NCBI RefSeq assembly: GCF_024679245.1
Contig: NC_090183.1
Span: forward strand, 21,061,207-21,125,206
DNA: 64,000 bases
Source: Pseudorasbora parva
Lineage: Eukaryota; Chordata; Actinopteri; Cypriniformes; Gobionidae
Direction of reading: 5' to 3'
Numbering within the stretch: the stretch's first letter is position 1; every line of letters starts with the position of its first letter. The notes beneath the pieces were generated by a model, which saw only the letters and a program-made list of their open reading frames with translations, did not search any database and was not told the DNA's origin. Positions 41,801 through 52,718 of this stretch are shown here, in pieces. Position numbers and translations under genes: made by a program.

Positions 41801-42149
41801 TCCAGGGACCAGACATGAAGTTTCCAGAGGTCTGGACACGGTTGCCAGAGGGTGCCCTATCTCTGAGTTAGAAGATCGTTCCTCAGAGGAATCAGTCAAG
41901 GAGGGGCTGTTGTGAGGAGCATGAATTCTGGGAACCAGGTCCGGTGGGGCCAATACAGGGCCACCAACAGGGCCTGCTCCTCATCCTTGTCAGGCTCCCC
42001 CACCCTGTCTGTGCAAGTAGGCTCACTGGGGGAAAAAGCATATTTGTGCAGGCCCAGAGCCAGCTGTGCGCAAGTGCATCCGTGCCGAGTGTACCCTCGG
42101 TCAGCGAATTAAACCACTGGTGGAGTCGCCACTCTCCCGGGAGCGCAGC

Positions 42150-42656
42150 TCATGACCGCTTGTCGGCCACACGGTTGCGCCCACCAGGAACATGAATGGC
42201 CTGAAGCGCCTCAGACACTTCTGACTCCAGAGAGGAGGAGATGGGGGGCGAGTTGCGACAGGAGCATAGACCACCTTGGCAGTTGATGTACGCAACGGTC
42301 GCAGTGTTGTCCGTACGGACCAATACATCTTTGCTCCGTAACCGACCTTTGATGTGGCTCGGTGCATGATGTATTGCTAGCAACTCAAGGCAATTGATGT
42401 GCCAATGCAGGTGCGGGCCCGTCCAACCCCTGACACTGCATGCCCGTTTTACGTGGCACCCCAGCCCATGGTCGAAGCATTTGTGAAGACCACAGCATGC
42501 CTGGACACCTTTTCCAGAGGCACTCCGGCCCCAGGAACGAGGGGTCCGACCACGGGCTGAAGGTATGGCGGCAGGCTGGTTGATCCTCACTCATTGAGTG
42601 CCGCGTTGCCACGCCCATCTCGGGACTTGGCCGAGAAGCCAATGCTGAAGCAGTCT
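42150..42656 (-). pseudogene. DIRS element 1 RT end and RNase H
   Basis: After the nested insertion, the frame resumes with MRLLQHWLLGQVPRWAWQRG (the RT-RNase H connection). RNase H follows as HINCLELLAIHHAPSH (Glu), DVLVRTDNTATVAYINCQGG (Asp) and ALQAIHVPGGRNRVADKRS. These are the DIRS-type RNase H signatures. A frameshift near 42600 separates the first part. Confidence 0.9.
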
Positions 42657-43568
42657 CATATAATAATAGATTTTATTTATAATGCACTTTTCATTCCGAA
42701 GAATCTCAAAGTGCAACAGGGGGGGGGGATAACAAAAAAAAATGAATAACAAGTAAAAATATAGAATACTACAAACAATCAACCAACACAGAAAACAGAA
42801 CAGAAACAGAGCTGATGGTGAACAGAAACAGATCTGATGGTGAACAGAAACAGAGCTGATGGTGAACAGAAACAGAGCTGATGGTGGACAGAAAACAGCT
42901 GATGGTGGAAGTCTCTGTTAGCTCCGCAGCACACTGTGGTCCACTCCATGTTTCAGATTTCTCCCAGCGGCAGTGTCCCGATGACATCGCCGAGGCACGA
43001 CAGCTGAAGACCAGATGGTGGGTCTTCTTCATGATGATTCAAACGATGGGGATCGCTGCAGCACCATGCAGGAGGCAGAACATTCCTCCGGGCACTTCTG
43101 TGGACACACCGGGGCCGGCGCAGATGTCCAAGCCGCTCCACGGTCGCAATGCAGGACGGAATAGCGGCGCAGCCGAGAAGCAGAACATCCCAACATCATG
43201 CCGGACGCCGACGACGAGAGCCCGGATGACGCTAGCCCGGTGCAAACTTCAGCCACCATGCAGCCCAAGCCCAAGGGAGACCACCAGTGAGCACCCGCGG
43301 CGAGAAACATCAAATGTCCTCCAAACCAGAAACCAACTGCTGCAATTCAAACGTAAACATTAGAGAAGCGGTTGAAAATGGCGAAACGACGAACAACGAC
43401 CTCTCAGTGGCTGCCAGCAATCAGCAACAGTCCCAATTGTAGCTCTGACTGTTAGACTAGTCACAAACATAAGGAAATAAAATAAAATGTAAATCTAATA
43501 GTACATTAACATGATTTGTTGTGGGTGGAGAAGCGGCGAACAGACAACGCCAGCGTCCTCTCCCCCAC
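42657..43568 (-). mobile_element. Nested LINE/SINE-like insertion within the DIRS element 1 RT
   Basis: The DIRS reading breaks at ATAT on both sides. Read on the minus strand, the insert ends with GCATTATAAATAAAATC and TATTATTA, the style of a LINE tail. It holds a 22-bp tandem repeat (GAACAGAAACAGAGCTGATG, about five copies, 42795-42900) and a G tract at 42718-42728. A weak plus-strand frame (42881-43363) shows no domain. The family is unknown. Confidence 0.6.
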
Positions 43569-44240
43569 GTATATATGAAGCAGGCCGAACGGTGTTACTG
43601 CCACCATATGCCCCAGGAGCCTCTGAAATTTCTTGAGTGGAACTGCCATCCTGCCTCGAAACGTGTTCAGGCAGTTCAGCATCAACTGGACACGCTCCTC
43701 TGTGAGGGGCACTGTCCGCTCGACCAAATCCAACTCCATACCGAGAAAAAAGATCCTCTGCACGGGGCCTACTGTGCTAGTATGAGCCAGTCGCAAGATA
43801 GTTGAGAATGCGAACGCCCTGTTCTCTCATGGGCACAAGGGTCCCCTCTACGACTTTCAAAAAGACACGGGGGGACAGGGCCAGCCCGAAGGGCAGGACT
43901 TTGTACTATATGCTCGCCCCTCGTACACAAAGCGCCGGAATGGCCTATGTCGGGGGAGAATCGAGACATGAAAGTACGCGTCCTTCAGGTCAATCGCTGC
44001 AAACCAATCTTGGGGACGGATGCATTTAAAAATGCCTTTCTGCGTGAGCATCTTGAATGGTAACCTGTGAAGGCTCCGATTCAGAACTCGCAGGTCCAAG
44101 ACTGGCCATAACCCACTGGTTTTCTTGGGTACAATGAAGACGGGCTGTAGAAGCCTGTCTTCATATCAGCTGGAGGGACCGGCTCTATCGCGTCCTTCAC
44201 CAGTAGGACTCCAACCGCCGCACACAGGACATGGGCGTCT
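43569..44240 (-). pseudogene. DIRS element 1 reverse transcriptase
   Basis: From 44155 down: FIVPKKTSG, VLDLRVLNRSLHRLPFKML, WFAAIDLKDAYFHVSI (motif A Asp) and HRPFRRFVYEGRAY, then a frame change. The NYLDD box near 43820 has lost a base (GTTCGCATTCTCAAC then TATCTTGCGACTGG). About 100 bp that should follow are missing. QRIFFLGMELDLVERTV, LNCLNTFRGR and KKFQRLLGHM follow. This is the DIRS-type RT, inactive in this copy. Confidence 0.92.
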
Positions 44241-46171
44241 ACAGCTTTCACCGAGGTGAAGCGAACCCCTCTAAACCTGGGGGGACGCCGGGCGAATTAA
44301 ATCGCATAGCCGAGCCTGATGGCCCGAATGAACCCACGGGACGGACTGAGAGCTCTAGACTCAAGTGGGCTCATCAGGACCACCAGCATACCCACTGTGG
44401 GGCAGCGAGGTGGAATACAGGCACCGACCTGGGGCGGCTGTCTCGTGGAGGCGGCCCACAGTGGGGTGTGAGCTGTGCAACACATACCTGATTCCACGGA
44501 GGGCAGAGGGTCCGCAAGGAGGCTGTGGTGCGTCCCTTCGTCATCCGCTGCTGCCTGCTGGCAAAAGAGGAGGAGGATGAGTGTGGTCCAGCGTTTGACT
44601 GGCCACAACTCTCCAAGCCACCTGAGGACCCAGAGATAGAGGAACCGCTCTTATTTAAATTTGAGAGTTTGGGTATCACTGGTTGTGACCAGCGGCAGAA
44701 CAGAATTTAGACTCAAACCTTCTCCACCCGGCCCTCTTCCGGGGAAAAGCAGCCCTGCCCATCTCCAGGTCACCTGTCTCGGAGGTGATGTTTCACCGAC
44801 TGCTTAAATAGCAGTAGAGACAGGTGGCGTCATCTCCCTGCAGCGAACACAGACAGCAGACTGTGCCAAGGTTTTTTTTTTTTTTTTGCAGGGGCGACGC
44901 CCTTGGCGACAAGCAGACTGAGGCGCTGCCCAGCCCGCTACCAACTGCTAAGAACTGCTGGGCTCAGTTCTCAACAGTGTCGCCGAAATGGCTACCTTGT
45001 GAGATGGGAGCATTGTGAAGCGTACTTTGACGACCACTCACCTCTCAACAAGGCAAGCCAGGGGGCATTTCTGGACCACAGAGGTGGACATCGTCTGGCC
45101 GAGGGCCTGCGCCATGACCTGATCATGGTTAGTCAACATGCGCAGCTCAACCCCGACTCAGAACTACCCTCATGCATTAAGAGTGCAGGGCGGAGGTGGT
45201 CTGCGCACAGCCACCCCACCGAGGAGGGTAGTGAGGGAGGAAAAACTTATGCAGTTCTGGCCCCTTTGGCATTCCATATACAAAGTAGTTCCATACTGAC
45301 AAGTGTTACATGCACATCTGGGGTTGATCCCAGGAAAGCATGGCTGTTGACTCTGAAATAGAGGGAAATAGACCAGGAGAGAGCGCACATAGTGCGGCGA
45401 GCGAGCGCTGGGTTGCCGTGACAACCCGCGCTGCAGCTTAGCCGCTCGACGGCACACCACACACAGAGAAGCGAGAAGACCGTCCGGGTTTCCCCCGGCG
45501 GCAGCTCTCGCTGATCTCCACGGTCTGCCAGAGTGTCTCGCAGACCCGCGGCTGTGTTTTTCAACCTGAGCCGCGGCTGGCCAACAACAAAGGGGACTCA
45601 AGCTTCCCAGAGAAAGAAGAGTCACTACCGGCGTGCCGACGTGGTCATGTTCTCATTTGAAAACATGAACCACCCACGAACGCAGTCTCAGCATGCTGCC
45701 CAGACATGTGAAACAGTGCTCGTGGCCGTCAGTGATGACAGGGAACAACCGCAGCCAGAAACACACAGGTAGATTGTCATCTTTATAAATACGCAAGCTC
45801 TATCTGTGTAGCTCTTTTAGGGAAAAATGCTCTCTGGGGTGCCGAAGCACACAGGGGATAGTCACGGCCACACAGACAGGGAATGTGTGCAGCCTGTGGA
45901 GCGCACTCTGTTTCTCATAGAAGGCGATCTCTTACAAGCCATAAAACCGGCTTTTTAGCGCTCTAAACAGTGCACCGAACCAGCTGTGAGAACAGCCTTT
46001 TGTTTTTGCTCAATAAAACAAAAAAGAAAGAGAAGAGAGAATTCGACCCCGCTGCAATGCTGTCACTCCAACACCAAACGAAGAGAGATCCACCAAAGAG
46101 ATTGACTCGTTATTTTAACACACGCTTGTAGAGAGTGATTTCAGGACAATCCATTCACCACTCGGCTCCGA
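44241..46171 (-). other. DIRS element 1 gag-like and leader region
   Basis: The position upstream of RT is where DIRS elements carry gag. Several short minus-strand frames (44679-44374, 45625-45170) are serine-, arginine- and cysteine-rich, but I cannot assign a domain. A T14 tract at 44873-44887 may mark a small insertion. No host gene is supported. Confidence 0.5.
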
Positions 46172-46346
46172 AGCAAAAGGCTAATTTGTTGCAAGCACCT
46201 GTGCCTCATTTATACCCGCGCTGCGTGGCATGAGCAGCTGGTGCAATCATTGCATGCCAATGTGCATTGGCTCGTTTAGTTACACTCGAAGTAGACTGGC
46301 TCTCGCTAGCGAGATTCCTATTCGTCGGTACTCCGACGTGGCGTCG
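46172..46346 (-). repeat. Right inverted terminal repeat of DIRS element 1
   Basis: Complement of 40202-40378. It is followed by a unique outer end (GAGTGACCGACTGAATGGGAAC) up to 46369. Confidence 0.9.
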
Positions 46347-46369
46347 AGAGTGACCGACTGAATGGGAAC

Positions 46370-47765
46370 CAAGAGTTAAGTTTAACTTGACATTTATCAA
46401 GTAAATTTATCATAACTTTCCACACATTCGTATCTTCATTCTCAAAGGAATCCTTTGAGATAAACATTCCTAAATATTTAACTTGAGATTTTATAAGGAT
46501 ATTATAAGCATCAGTTAAGTGACACTGATGAATTGGCATGAGTTCACATTTGTTCAAATTTATTTTCAAACCAGAGGCTTTAGAGAAGATGTGAATTTTT
46601 TGTAATATTTTGGGGACCTCTGCTAGCTGCTTCATAAAGATGGTCGTATCATCTGCGAACTGACTGATGATTACCTGCTGGTCAAAAACATCTAATGGAG
46701 CTGTGTTTGAATTCTTAATAAAGATAGAAAGCATTTCTGTGATTATAATAAAAAGAAAGGGGGAAATAGGTCAACCCTGTTTTATGCCACGATTGATGGG
46801 AAATCTAGGCGATGAACCTCCTGATAAGGAAACTGAACGTGGAATTATCATAAAGGGATTTTATAATATTCCTAAATTTATTTCCAAAACCAAACAACTT
46901 TATACAATCAAAAATAAAGGGGTGTTCAATTAAATCAAATGCCTTGTAGAAGTCAATGAATAGAATAAAGCCGTCGTCCTTTAATAGGTGTCTGTAATCT
47001 AAAAGATCCTGCACTAGACGGATGTTGTTGTGTATGGATTTCCTTTTTATAAAACCGGATTGGGAGTCACTTAATATTTTGTGTAAAAATGTTTTTAATC
47101 TATTAGCATATATAAGGGTTACAATTTTATATCCATATTTAATCATGTAATTGGTCTAAAGTTATCTAAAATGTTGGGGTCCTTATTAGGTTTGGGAATT
47201 AAAGTTATTTCACCTTGTTTCATAGTGTGAGGGAAAGTCATATTCTCAGTTGCTTCTTTTAACATAAGTAAAAATAGTTTTTTCAGTAAAAACCAAAAGT
47301 GTTTATAAAAATTGGCAGTAAGGCCGTCACACCCTGGCGATTTGTCTGAAGACAAACTAACTACTGCTTTATCTAACTCTTCAGAAGTAATATCAGCATC
47401 ACACAAAACTGCAAAATCATTATCTATATGGGGAATGAGATCTTTAATATGATTAAAAAAAGAATTTTGCATCATTCAAGGAAAAGGTTGAGAAATACAA
47501 GTTTTTGTAGGAGGAGACAACTTCCTTGGTTATTAAAGCTTGATCTGTAATTTCCTGACCCTGGATCATCAAGGCTTTAATTGAAAGTCTCTCTTGCCTT
47601 CTTTTTCTAGTCGACAGAAATAGGTAGTACTTCTTTCCCCTTCCTCAATCCATTTTGCCCTGGACCTAATAAAGGCCCCTTCAGCTTTACGGAGATATCA
47701 TCAAGTTTGTGTATAAGATTTTGTAGTTTCTGTTTATCACAATCCAAAGGTGATGTTATATTTTA
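46370..47765 (-). pseudogene. L1/Tx1-like ORF2, linker and reverse transcriptase (copy C)
   Basis: From 47700 down: a KWIEEGERSTTYF-like linker, then ELDKAVVSLSSDKSPGCDGL (RT entry), ITLIPKPNKDPNILDNFRPI, LSDSQSGFIKRKSIHNN, GFILFIDFYKAFDLIEH (motif A Asp), IISQFADDTTIFMKQL (catalytic FADD) and SGLKINLNKCELMPI. It ends in VKLNSW at the DIRS border. This RT would copy the element RNA at a nicked target. Three frames are needed, and the motif D region is intact. It continues beyond the DIRS at 40156. Confidence 0.92.
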
Positions 47766-48137
47766 AAAATTTAAAACTGAAACTGAAGTTAACAGAGGTG
47801 TGGACTCGAGTCATGTGACTTGGACTCGAGCCAGACTCAAGTCATGAATTTGATGACTTTGGACTCGACAAAATGTACAAAGACTTGCAACTCGACTTGG
47901 ACTTTAACATCAATGACTTGTGACTTCACTTGGACTTGAGCCTTATGACTCGAGAAGACTTGCTACTTCCCATGTACACCTGGGGCACTTTTTTTTTTAT
48001 ACGGCCGCGCCACTCTCAGTGTATCTGCATCTGTGAAAAAAATGTGCACCTGTATGCACGCAGAGAGCACACGCGCTGTCTGCACGACATCCAATCACTG
48101 TAGTCCCACATTGGTTTGATTCGACAGTATCCATTGC
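47766..48137. repeat. Dispersed repeat rich in GACTTGGACTCGAG
   Basis: Between about 47790 and 47960 the words GACTCGAGTC, GACTTGGACT and TGACTTGGACTCGAG recur in imperfect tandem, a pattern I associate with a common fish DNA transposon end. 47961-48137 is unassigned. Confidence 0.5.
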
Positions 48138-48921
48138 TGTGTCCCAATTCGCCTACTTATACTACGTCCTAAAAGTATGTACTCTTTTTGTGAAGAAAAG
48201 GTATATACTTTTGAGTGTGTAGCAGAAAAGTATGCAAGCTTCGGGACATACTACTTCGCCATCTTTAACGGACTCTGTCGCTTAGTTACGTGCATCCCGT
48301 CACCGTTTATCTGCCCTGTCAGTCATCGTCAGATTCGTCACAGTTCAAATCCTCCACATTCAGTTTAATCCCCTACCGTATTGGAGAGAAATGTAGCCGC
48401 TCGTTGATCTGCCATGTGTGGGTCTTTGTGGGTGAGAGACTCTCCTCATGTTTTTGCAGTTTAAATATAATGATGCATTTAAAAGTTAATGGCCAAGCGT
48501 GTCATTAAAAAAGTCACAATGCTGCTGCAGTTGAAATATCATCTGGACAACACTGAATAAATATATTTTTGTCAGGTTCAATATTGATAGTTGGTCACTC
48601 AAACCCCTTTATCTAAACTTCTCTACTTAACTGTCGAACTTACACATCCGTCATGTTTGTAGTTTTTTAACGCATTTGTGGTTCTAATCGAATCCTCGTC
48701 CAACTCGCAATGGGTTGTGGGCAATATCAGCCGTTAGAGTGCCCATCGATCCATACTTCGTATTCGGACAGGAAAAAGTAAACCATCCGGGAATCTTTGG
48801 AATACTCTTTTCAACATACTACGATTTGAGACATACTAATTCTATTTTTGAATAGAATTCAAATTCGCATACTATCCATCCTAAATACTTTTAGGATGGA
48901 TAGTATGCGAATTGGGACGCA
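48138..48921. mobile_element. MITE with TGTGTCCCAATTCGC inverted termini
   Basis: Left end TGTGTCCCAATTCGCCTACT, right end AGTATGCGAATTGGGACGCA, about 784 bp apart. It carries a perfect internal hairpin next to the right end (48862-48913). Interior frames are short. No target duplication could be fixed, so the superfamily is open. Confidence 0.75.
48862..48913. repeat. Perfect 24-bp hairpin, 4-base loop
   Basis: 48862-48885 is the exact complement of 48890-48913 (core CGCATACTATCCATCC), with loop TACT. The outer arm is also the terminal inverted repeat of the MITE. Confidence 0.95.
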
Positions 48922-49160
48922 AGGCATAGCTACCAAGTCTGCGTATAACACATGACTTTGGGCTTCTTTTTTTGGCAAGTCGCGGTAAAAAATCTCAAGT
49001 TGCAACCACATTTTCGCGTTTCGTGCAACCACATTCGGGTCGCGTTTTTTGGGCTTATTTGAAAAAATGTGGTTGCTTGTCAGGAATATATGACAAGCAA
49101 CTTCATTTCTTTACATTATAAAAATATTTTTTATAATGTAGGCTATTTATTATGACATGC

Positions 49161-49162
<2 letters not shown>
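48922..49162. other. Short spacer with repeated AACCACATTTTCGCG words
   Basis: GCAACCACATT occurs at about 49002 and 49025, and its complement near 49068, followed by TATGACAAGCAAC. It is probably a small foldback repeat. No gene. Confidence 0.35.

Positions 49163-49252
<90 letters not shown>
49163..49252. repeat. (AT)n microsatellite
   Basis: About 43 uninterrupted TA units. Confidence 0.96.
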
Positions 49253-49255
<3 letters not shown>

Positions 49256-50068
49256 ATAGGCTACTAAAAATAACAGTAGGTATTGTTCGAATGTATTTTA
49301 TTATAAATATGTCTCTATATTGCAGCGCTCCCTTAGTGTTTTCCTGTGCACCAACTCCCAATCATAGACTGTAAAAAAGTGCATATTAATCCTAAATAGT
49401 AGCTATGTGACTAGTCATGTTCAATACTATTTAGAGCAAATTGCACATTGAGATGCAGGGCTTATCCTTTTTACAGTTTTTAGTGTGCATGTTCACCACT
49501 GCTCCTTTTATGTGTGCAATAACTCCGACTGGAGTTACCATAATTGACCTTCACGTCACTTTTTCTCTTTTTCCATCTCCAACTTGAAGAATTTTGTAAA
49601 ATCCCATCTGTATTTGCTTTTTAAACTCCAAGAGATTTCAATTGAATATGTTGCAGGCTCATTTATTGATAAATTATTGATCATAAATTATTCTGATGAT
49701 AATAAATAATATAATAATATTGGGCTTGTTTTGGGCCCCCCAGCCCAAATACCTCTAGGTATTCTTCATACCTGAGAAGAATATGAAACAGATGTCAGAA
49801 AATCCCGTATAGCCTCACATTATGTATAATAATAATATTTCAGTTTAAGTGTATGCAATATTAAGAATATTTTCACTGCTTCAAAAGTCATAAGAAAGCC
49901 CTTTCCCTCAAGAAAGTGAAGTCATATGCTTTATAGCAGTGGTTTTCAAAGTGGGGACAGGGACCCCTGGGTGCTGCGAGGGGATGCTAGGGTAAGCTGG
50001 CATAAAAAGTATAGCAAAACAAAATAATTTAATAAATTAAAGTATTAAAGTAGAGTCTTTTAACAAAG
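49253..50068. other. Unassigned AT-rich DNA
   Basis: Nothing recognisable. AAGTGGTTTTCAAAGTGGGG-type sequence near 49940 resembles a fragment of a hAT terminus (GTGGTTTTCAAAGT). Confidence 0.35.
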
Positions 50069-50533
50069 TTAGAGACTTCTAATCCTGAGATTCCATCGGT
50101 GTTTGTAATACTCGAGGTCTAAGACGCGTTCCATTAGCTCCGCGTAGTCCTTCTTCAAAGCCGACACTTCACAAACAGAAGATTGCAACTGAGTTTTGCA
50201 GTCTTTAATTTCTGCCGCGTTGAACTCCACTGCCTTGGCTATGCTAGTCAACATGTTGGAGTTATGCTGCAGCTGGGTACTTAATGTATCTACCTTTGAT
50301 GATAGCTGCTTTATTGCTTCTAAGACTGCGTTCATACCTTCTTTCCCTTCGGTCCCCAAGTCCTTCTTTTTAGCTGTTGGTGTGTTCTTCAACGGCGAGA
50401 AAGGGTCTTTTCTTTTAGTTTTCTCGCTGGGGTCTGTTATCATCTTTTCGGTGTAATCATGGTCATCGGTTGTGTCAATGCATCGGGATACAGCAAGAGT
50501 TTTCTTCGTCGTCATGGTGCAAGTTATTTTCAT
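50069..50533 (-). pseudogene. L1-like ORF1 fragment (coiled coil)
   Basis: A minus-strand frame of about 150 codons. The likely start is the Met at about 50515 (MTTKKTLAVSRC). A charged N-terminus with KKRKD-type basic residues precedes a heptad region (AVLEAIKQLSSKVDTLSTQL ... VCEVSALKKDYAELMERVLD). It ends in LEYYKHRWNLRIRSL, which matches the entry to the RRM-like domain in L1 ORF1 proteins (Y-x-R-R-W-N-L-R-I). The frame stops just there, so the RNA-binding core is lost. No ORF2 follows. Confidence 0.75.
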
Positions 50534-50800
50534 TCGGTTTTTTCTGTTTTTTTTATTCCCTTTTATTTATCCTTCCACATGAAAAAAATGGTAGCTTGGA
50601 TAGCAAAATAATTGCAAAAATCTGGGACAAGCCTAGAGATCTCAAAACATGAAGTGCACCCGGTCCACCATCTTGCCCGGCCTCTCTTCGCAATTGAAGT
50701 CTGTTCAGCTGCGCTTGCTTTGATCTGATTGGTGGTTGTCCTGAAGGTGTATTACCGCCACCTCTACTGGATTGGATTGTGGCGCATTCGATAGGTAGGG
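50534..50800. other. Probable LINE 5' leader and unassigned DNA
   Basis: Upstream (in minus-strand sense) of the ORF1 fragment. It includes CACCATCTTGCCCGG on the plus strand. No further feature. Confidence 0.35.
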
Positions 50801-51725
50801 ACAACCATAGATATCCATAATAAAGGCTAGATGTCTTACGGCGGAGTCACCATCGTCATCACTGGCAGCCATCTTGTCACAGGCAAGCTTTCTGTCGGGC
50901 TCTGTGGAACCTGGTGTAAGGTGATTGATCTGTACGAACATAAATACTTTTATCTTGCTGAAATCTTGACGGATTTACAAATGGTTTGGTTTCTTATAAA
51001 CATTATTAACATGGCTTCAAATCTGGATGCTTTGAAATCTGGAAGTTGAAATTACAGCTTTTCGTGTAGATAAATGACTTAATCGTGCAGCTTATAAAAA
51101 AAAAAAAAACAATATTCTAGCCGCTATAACGTTTATATCGTTTCCTATGAAACTACAGGGTCTCAGCTTTCTAAAGAGGTAAGGCATTTGATGGTAGGCA
51201 CAATTAGGTGGGAAAAGTGATCTCTGAAGAAGGCACAGTGCAATGTAGAGGGGGAAATCGTAAATTTAGTTTTTGAAGTTAAAATAAACTTAGTTTGCAT
51301 GATTTTTTTATTTTTATTTTTATATAAATTATTTTATTATAATAGTGATATTCTTATTTTCTTATTATAAAGTGTGTATATATCCATATCCATTATAAAG
51401 GCTATTACCGTGTGTGTGTATATTCATTGCACCTATCTGTTCTGTTCAATGTTACTTTCATATTGAAGTCCATGGTTATAATTATTCATAAGTATGTAGT
51501 GTTATAACTACATCTCTGACGTTTATAACAAACGATACAAGTTGAAAATCGGTTGAAATTTTAGCAAGTTATGGTTATTTAAAAGTACATGCAGCATTAA
51601 AACACACTGTTACGAGTGAGCGAGCTGCCTGTGACAAGATGGCCGCCAGTTGCGGACGGCGACCTCCATTGGCCAACAGCGCACACGAGACAACTAGCCT
51701 TTATTATGGATATCTATGGGGACAA
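50801..51725. mobile_element. DNA transposon remnant with about 90-bp inverted arms
   Basis: ATAGATATCCATAATAAAGGCTAG at about 50808-50831 is mirrored by CTAGCCTTTATTATGGATATC at about 51694-51714. Further in, CCATCTTGTCACAGGC (50869) mirrors GCCTGTGACAAGATGG (51627). The interior is AT-rich with one weak plus-strand frame (50831-51049) and no transposase motif. Confidence 0.7.
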
Positions 51726-51975
51726 CTATAGACATAATATACGTAGACGCCTCATCATTGATTCAGTGTTTGTCTTTTCAACACTGAAAAGCATGGTATT
51801 ATCAACATTGATCCAATATTATTTAGCAGTGAATTTTCAACATTCGTCCAATATGTTTTTAGCATTGAATTTTCAGCATTGATCCAATATTACTTAGCAT
51901 TGAAATTTCAACCTCAACCAAAATGATGATTCTGATAGAATTTCAACATTGACTCAATGTCACAATGCTATCTGG
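51726..51975. repeat. Minisatellite-like repeat with CAACATTGATCCAATATT
   Basis: Units of about 50 bp (GAATTTTCAACATTCGTCC, GAATTTTCAGCATTGATCC, GAAATTTCAACC) end in CACAATGCTATCTGGG. Related to 35101-35235 on the opposite strand. Confidence 0.6.
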
Positions 51976-52215
51976 GTAAGCTCTACTCTTCTGCACAATG
52001 GTAAAGGTCAAAACTTCAACATAACATAAATTCTTTCAAATGTCAAACATAAATGAACATTAAGCATTAACAGATGTTTCCCTTCACTCAAAAACACATT
52101 AAACAACACTTAATTTCAATATTAATCTCCATTTCCAGCCACATGCAAAGCATCCTGGGAACTAGCAATGGTGTCTCTATAAAACTGCATGATTGAGCTA
52201 ATTCTCTTAAAATAA
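51976..52215. repeat. Dispersed repeat (copy 2), uninterrupted
   Basis: Aligns with 29618-29706 plus 30208-30350 and serves as the empty-site reference for the TTAA insertion there. Confidence 0.75.
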
Positions 52216-52718
52216 ACAAGTAATGGTAACATTTTACAATAACAGGACATGAATAATCATGTATTAATACATGAATTAATAGTTAATTCATGTATTAATA
52301 CATGAATTAATAGTTAATTCAACATAAACTCGTGTTTAGTTAAGATATGAACTGATCATGAACAAATAAGGAGCTATCCTGAATTAAGACATGAGTCATA
52401 ATGATTCGTGCATAAATACAGCAGCATTAGTACCTGTTAGTACATGTTTGGTAATTAATGCATTAATTAACATGTATGGGTAAACTAAATCAAACAGGCT
52501 CGGTACAGGAATTATCATGAATTCATGCATTAATTCATGCATGACTTATGCATTACTACATGCATTAATGTCTCATGAATCATCAGGAACTAACAGGAAT
52601 TCAAAGTCTTTCATTCATGACGTCATGGATGAACAACACCTTAATTAAAACATTAACTAAGGTGAGTACATCATGATGAATTATGGTTTATTACACATGA
52701 TCCTGATGTTTTCAGTGT
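52216..52718. repeat. Repeat starting GGTAACATTTTACAATAA
   Basis: Starts near 52228 with the complement of the AGTGTTACC terminal word seen at 8108 and 26690. TCATGTATTAATACATGAATTAATAGT is tandemly repeated (about 52257-52320). ATGAATTCATGCATTAATTCATGCATG near 52530 is palindromic. Non-coding. Confidence 0.55.

Larger units (their letters stand above)
40157..46369 (-). mobile_element. DIRS element 1 (tyrosine-recombinase retrotransposon)
   Basis: 6.2 kb with inverted terminal repeats (40202-40378 and 46172-46346) and distinct outer ends. Near the 3' end of the coding strand is an internal complementary region (40443-40547) whose first half complements the left end and whose second half complements the right end, meeting at GTT (40490-40492). 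Minus-strand genes in order are a gag-like region, RT-RNase H and tyrosine recombinase. No integrase and no target duplication are present, and AAC sits at both borders. RT has lost its catalytic box and is interrupted by another insertion, so this copy is dead. The host site is the L1/Tx1-like ORF2. Confidence 0.93.
38692..47765 (-). mobile_element. L1/Tx1-like LINE (copy C), split by DIRS element 1
   Basis: The minus-strand element runs from about 47765 (5' truncated, within the endonuclease-RT linker) to a 3' poly(A), seen as T15 at 38692-38706. DIRS element 1 occupies 40157-46369. Removing it joins VKLNSW to LRDISLLGRIFLTK in one frame with no lost base beyond the shared AAC. ORF2 is represented from the linker through RT to the C-terminus, in several frames. 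Confidence 0.92.

Noticed and set aside
42881..43363. A 160-codon plus-strand frame as a gene
   Set aside because: It lies wholly within a nested insertion in DIRS element 1, has no recognised domain and consists of low-complexity polar residues.
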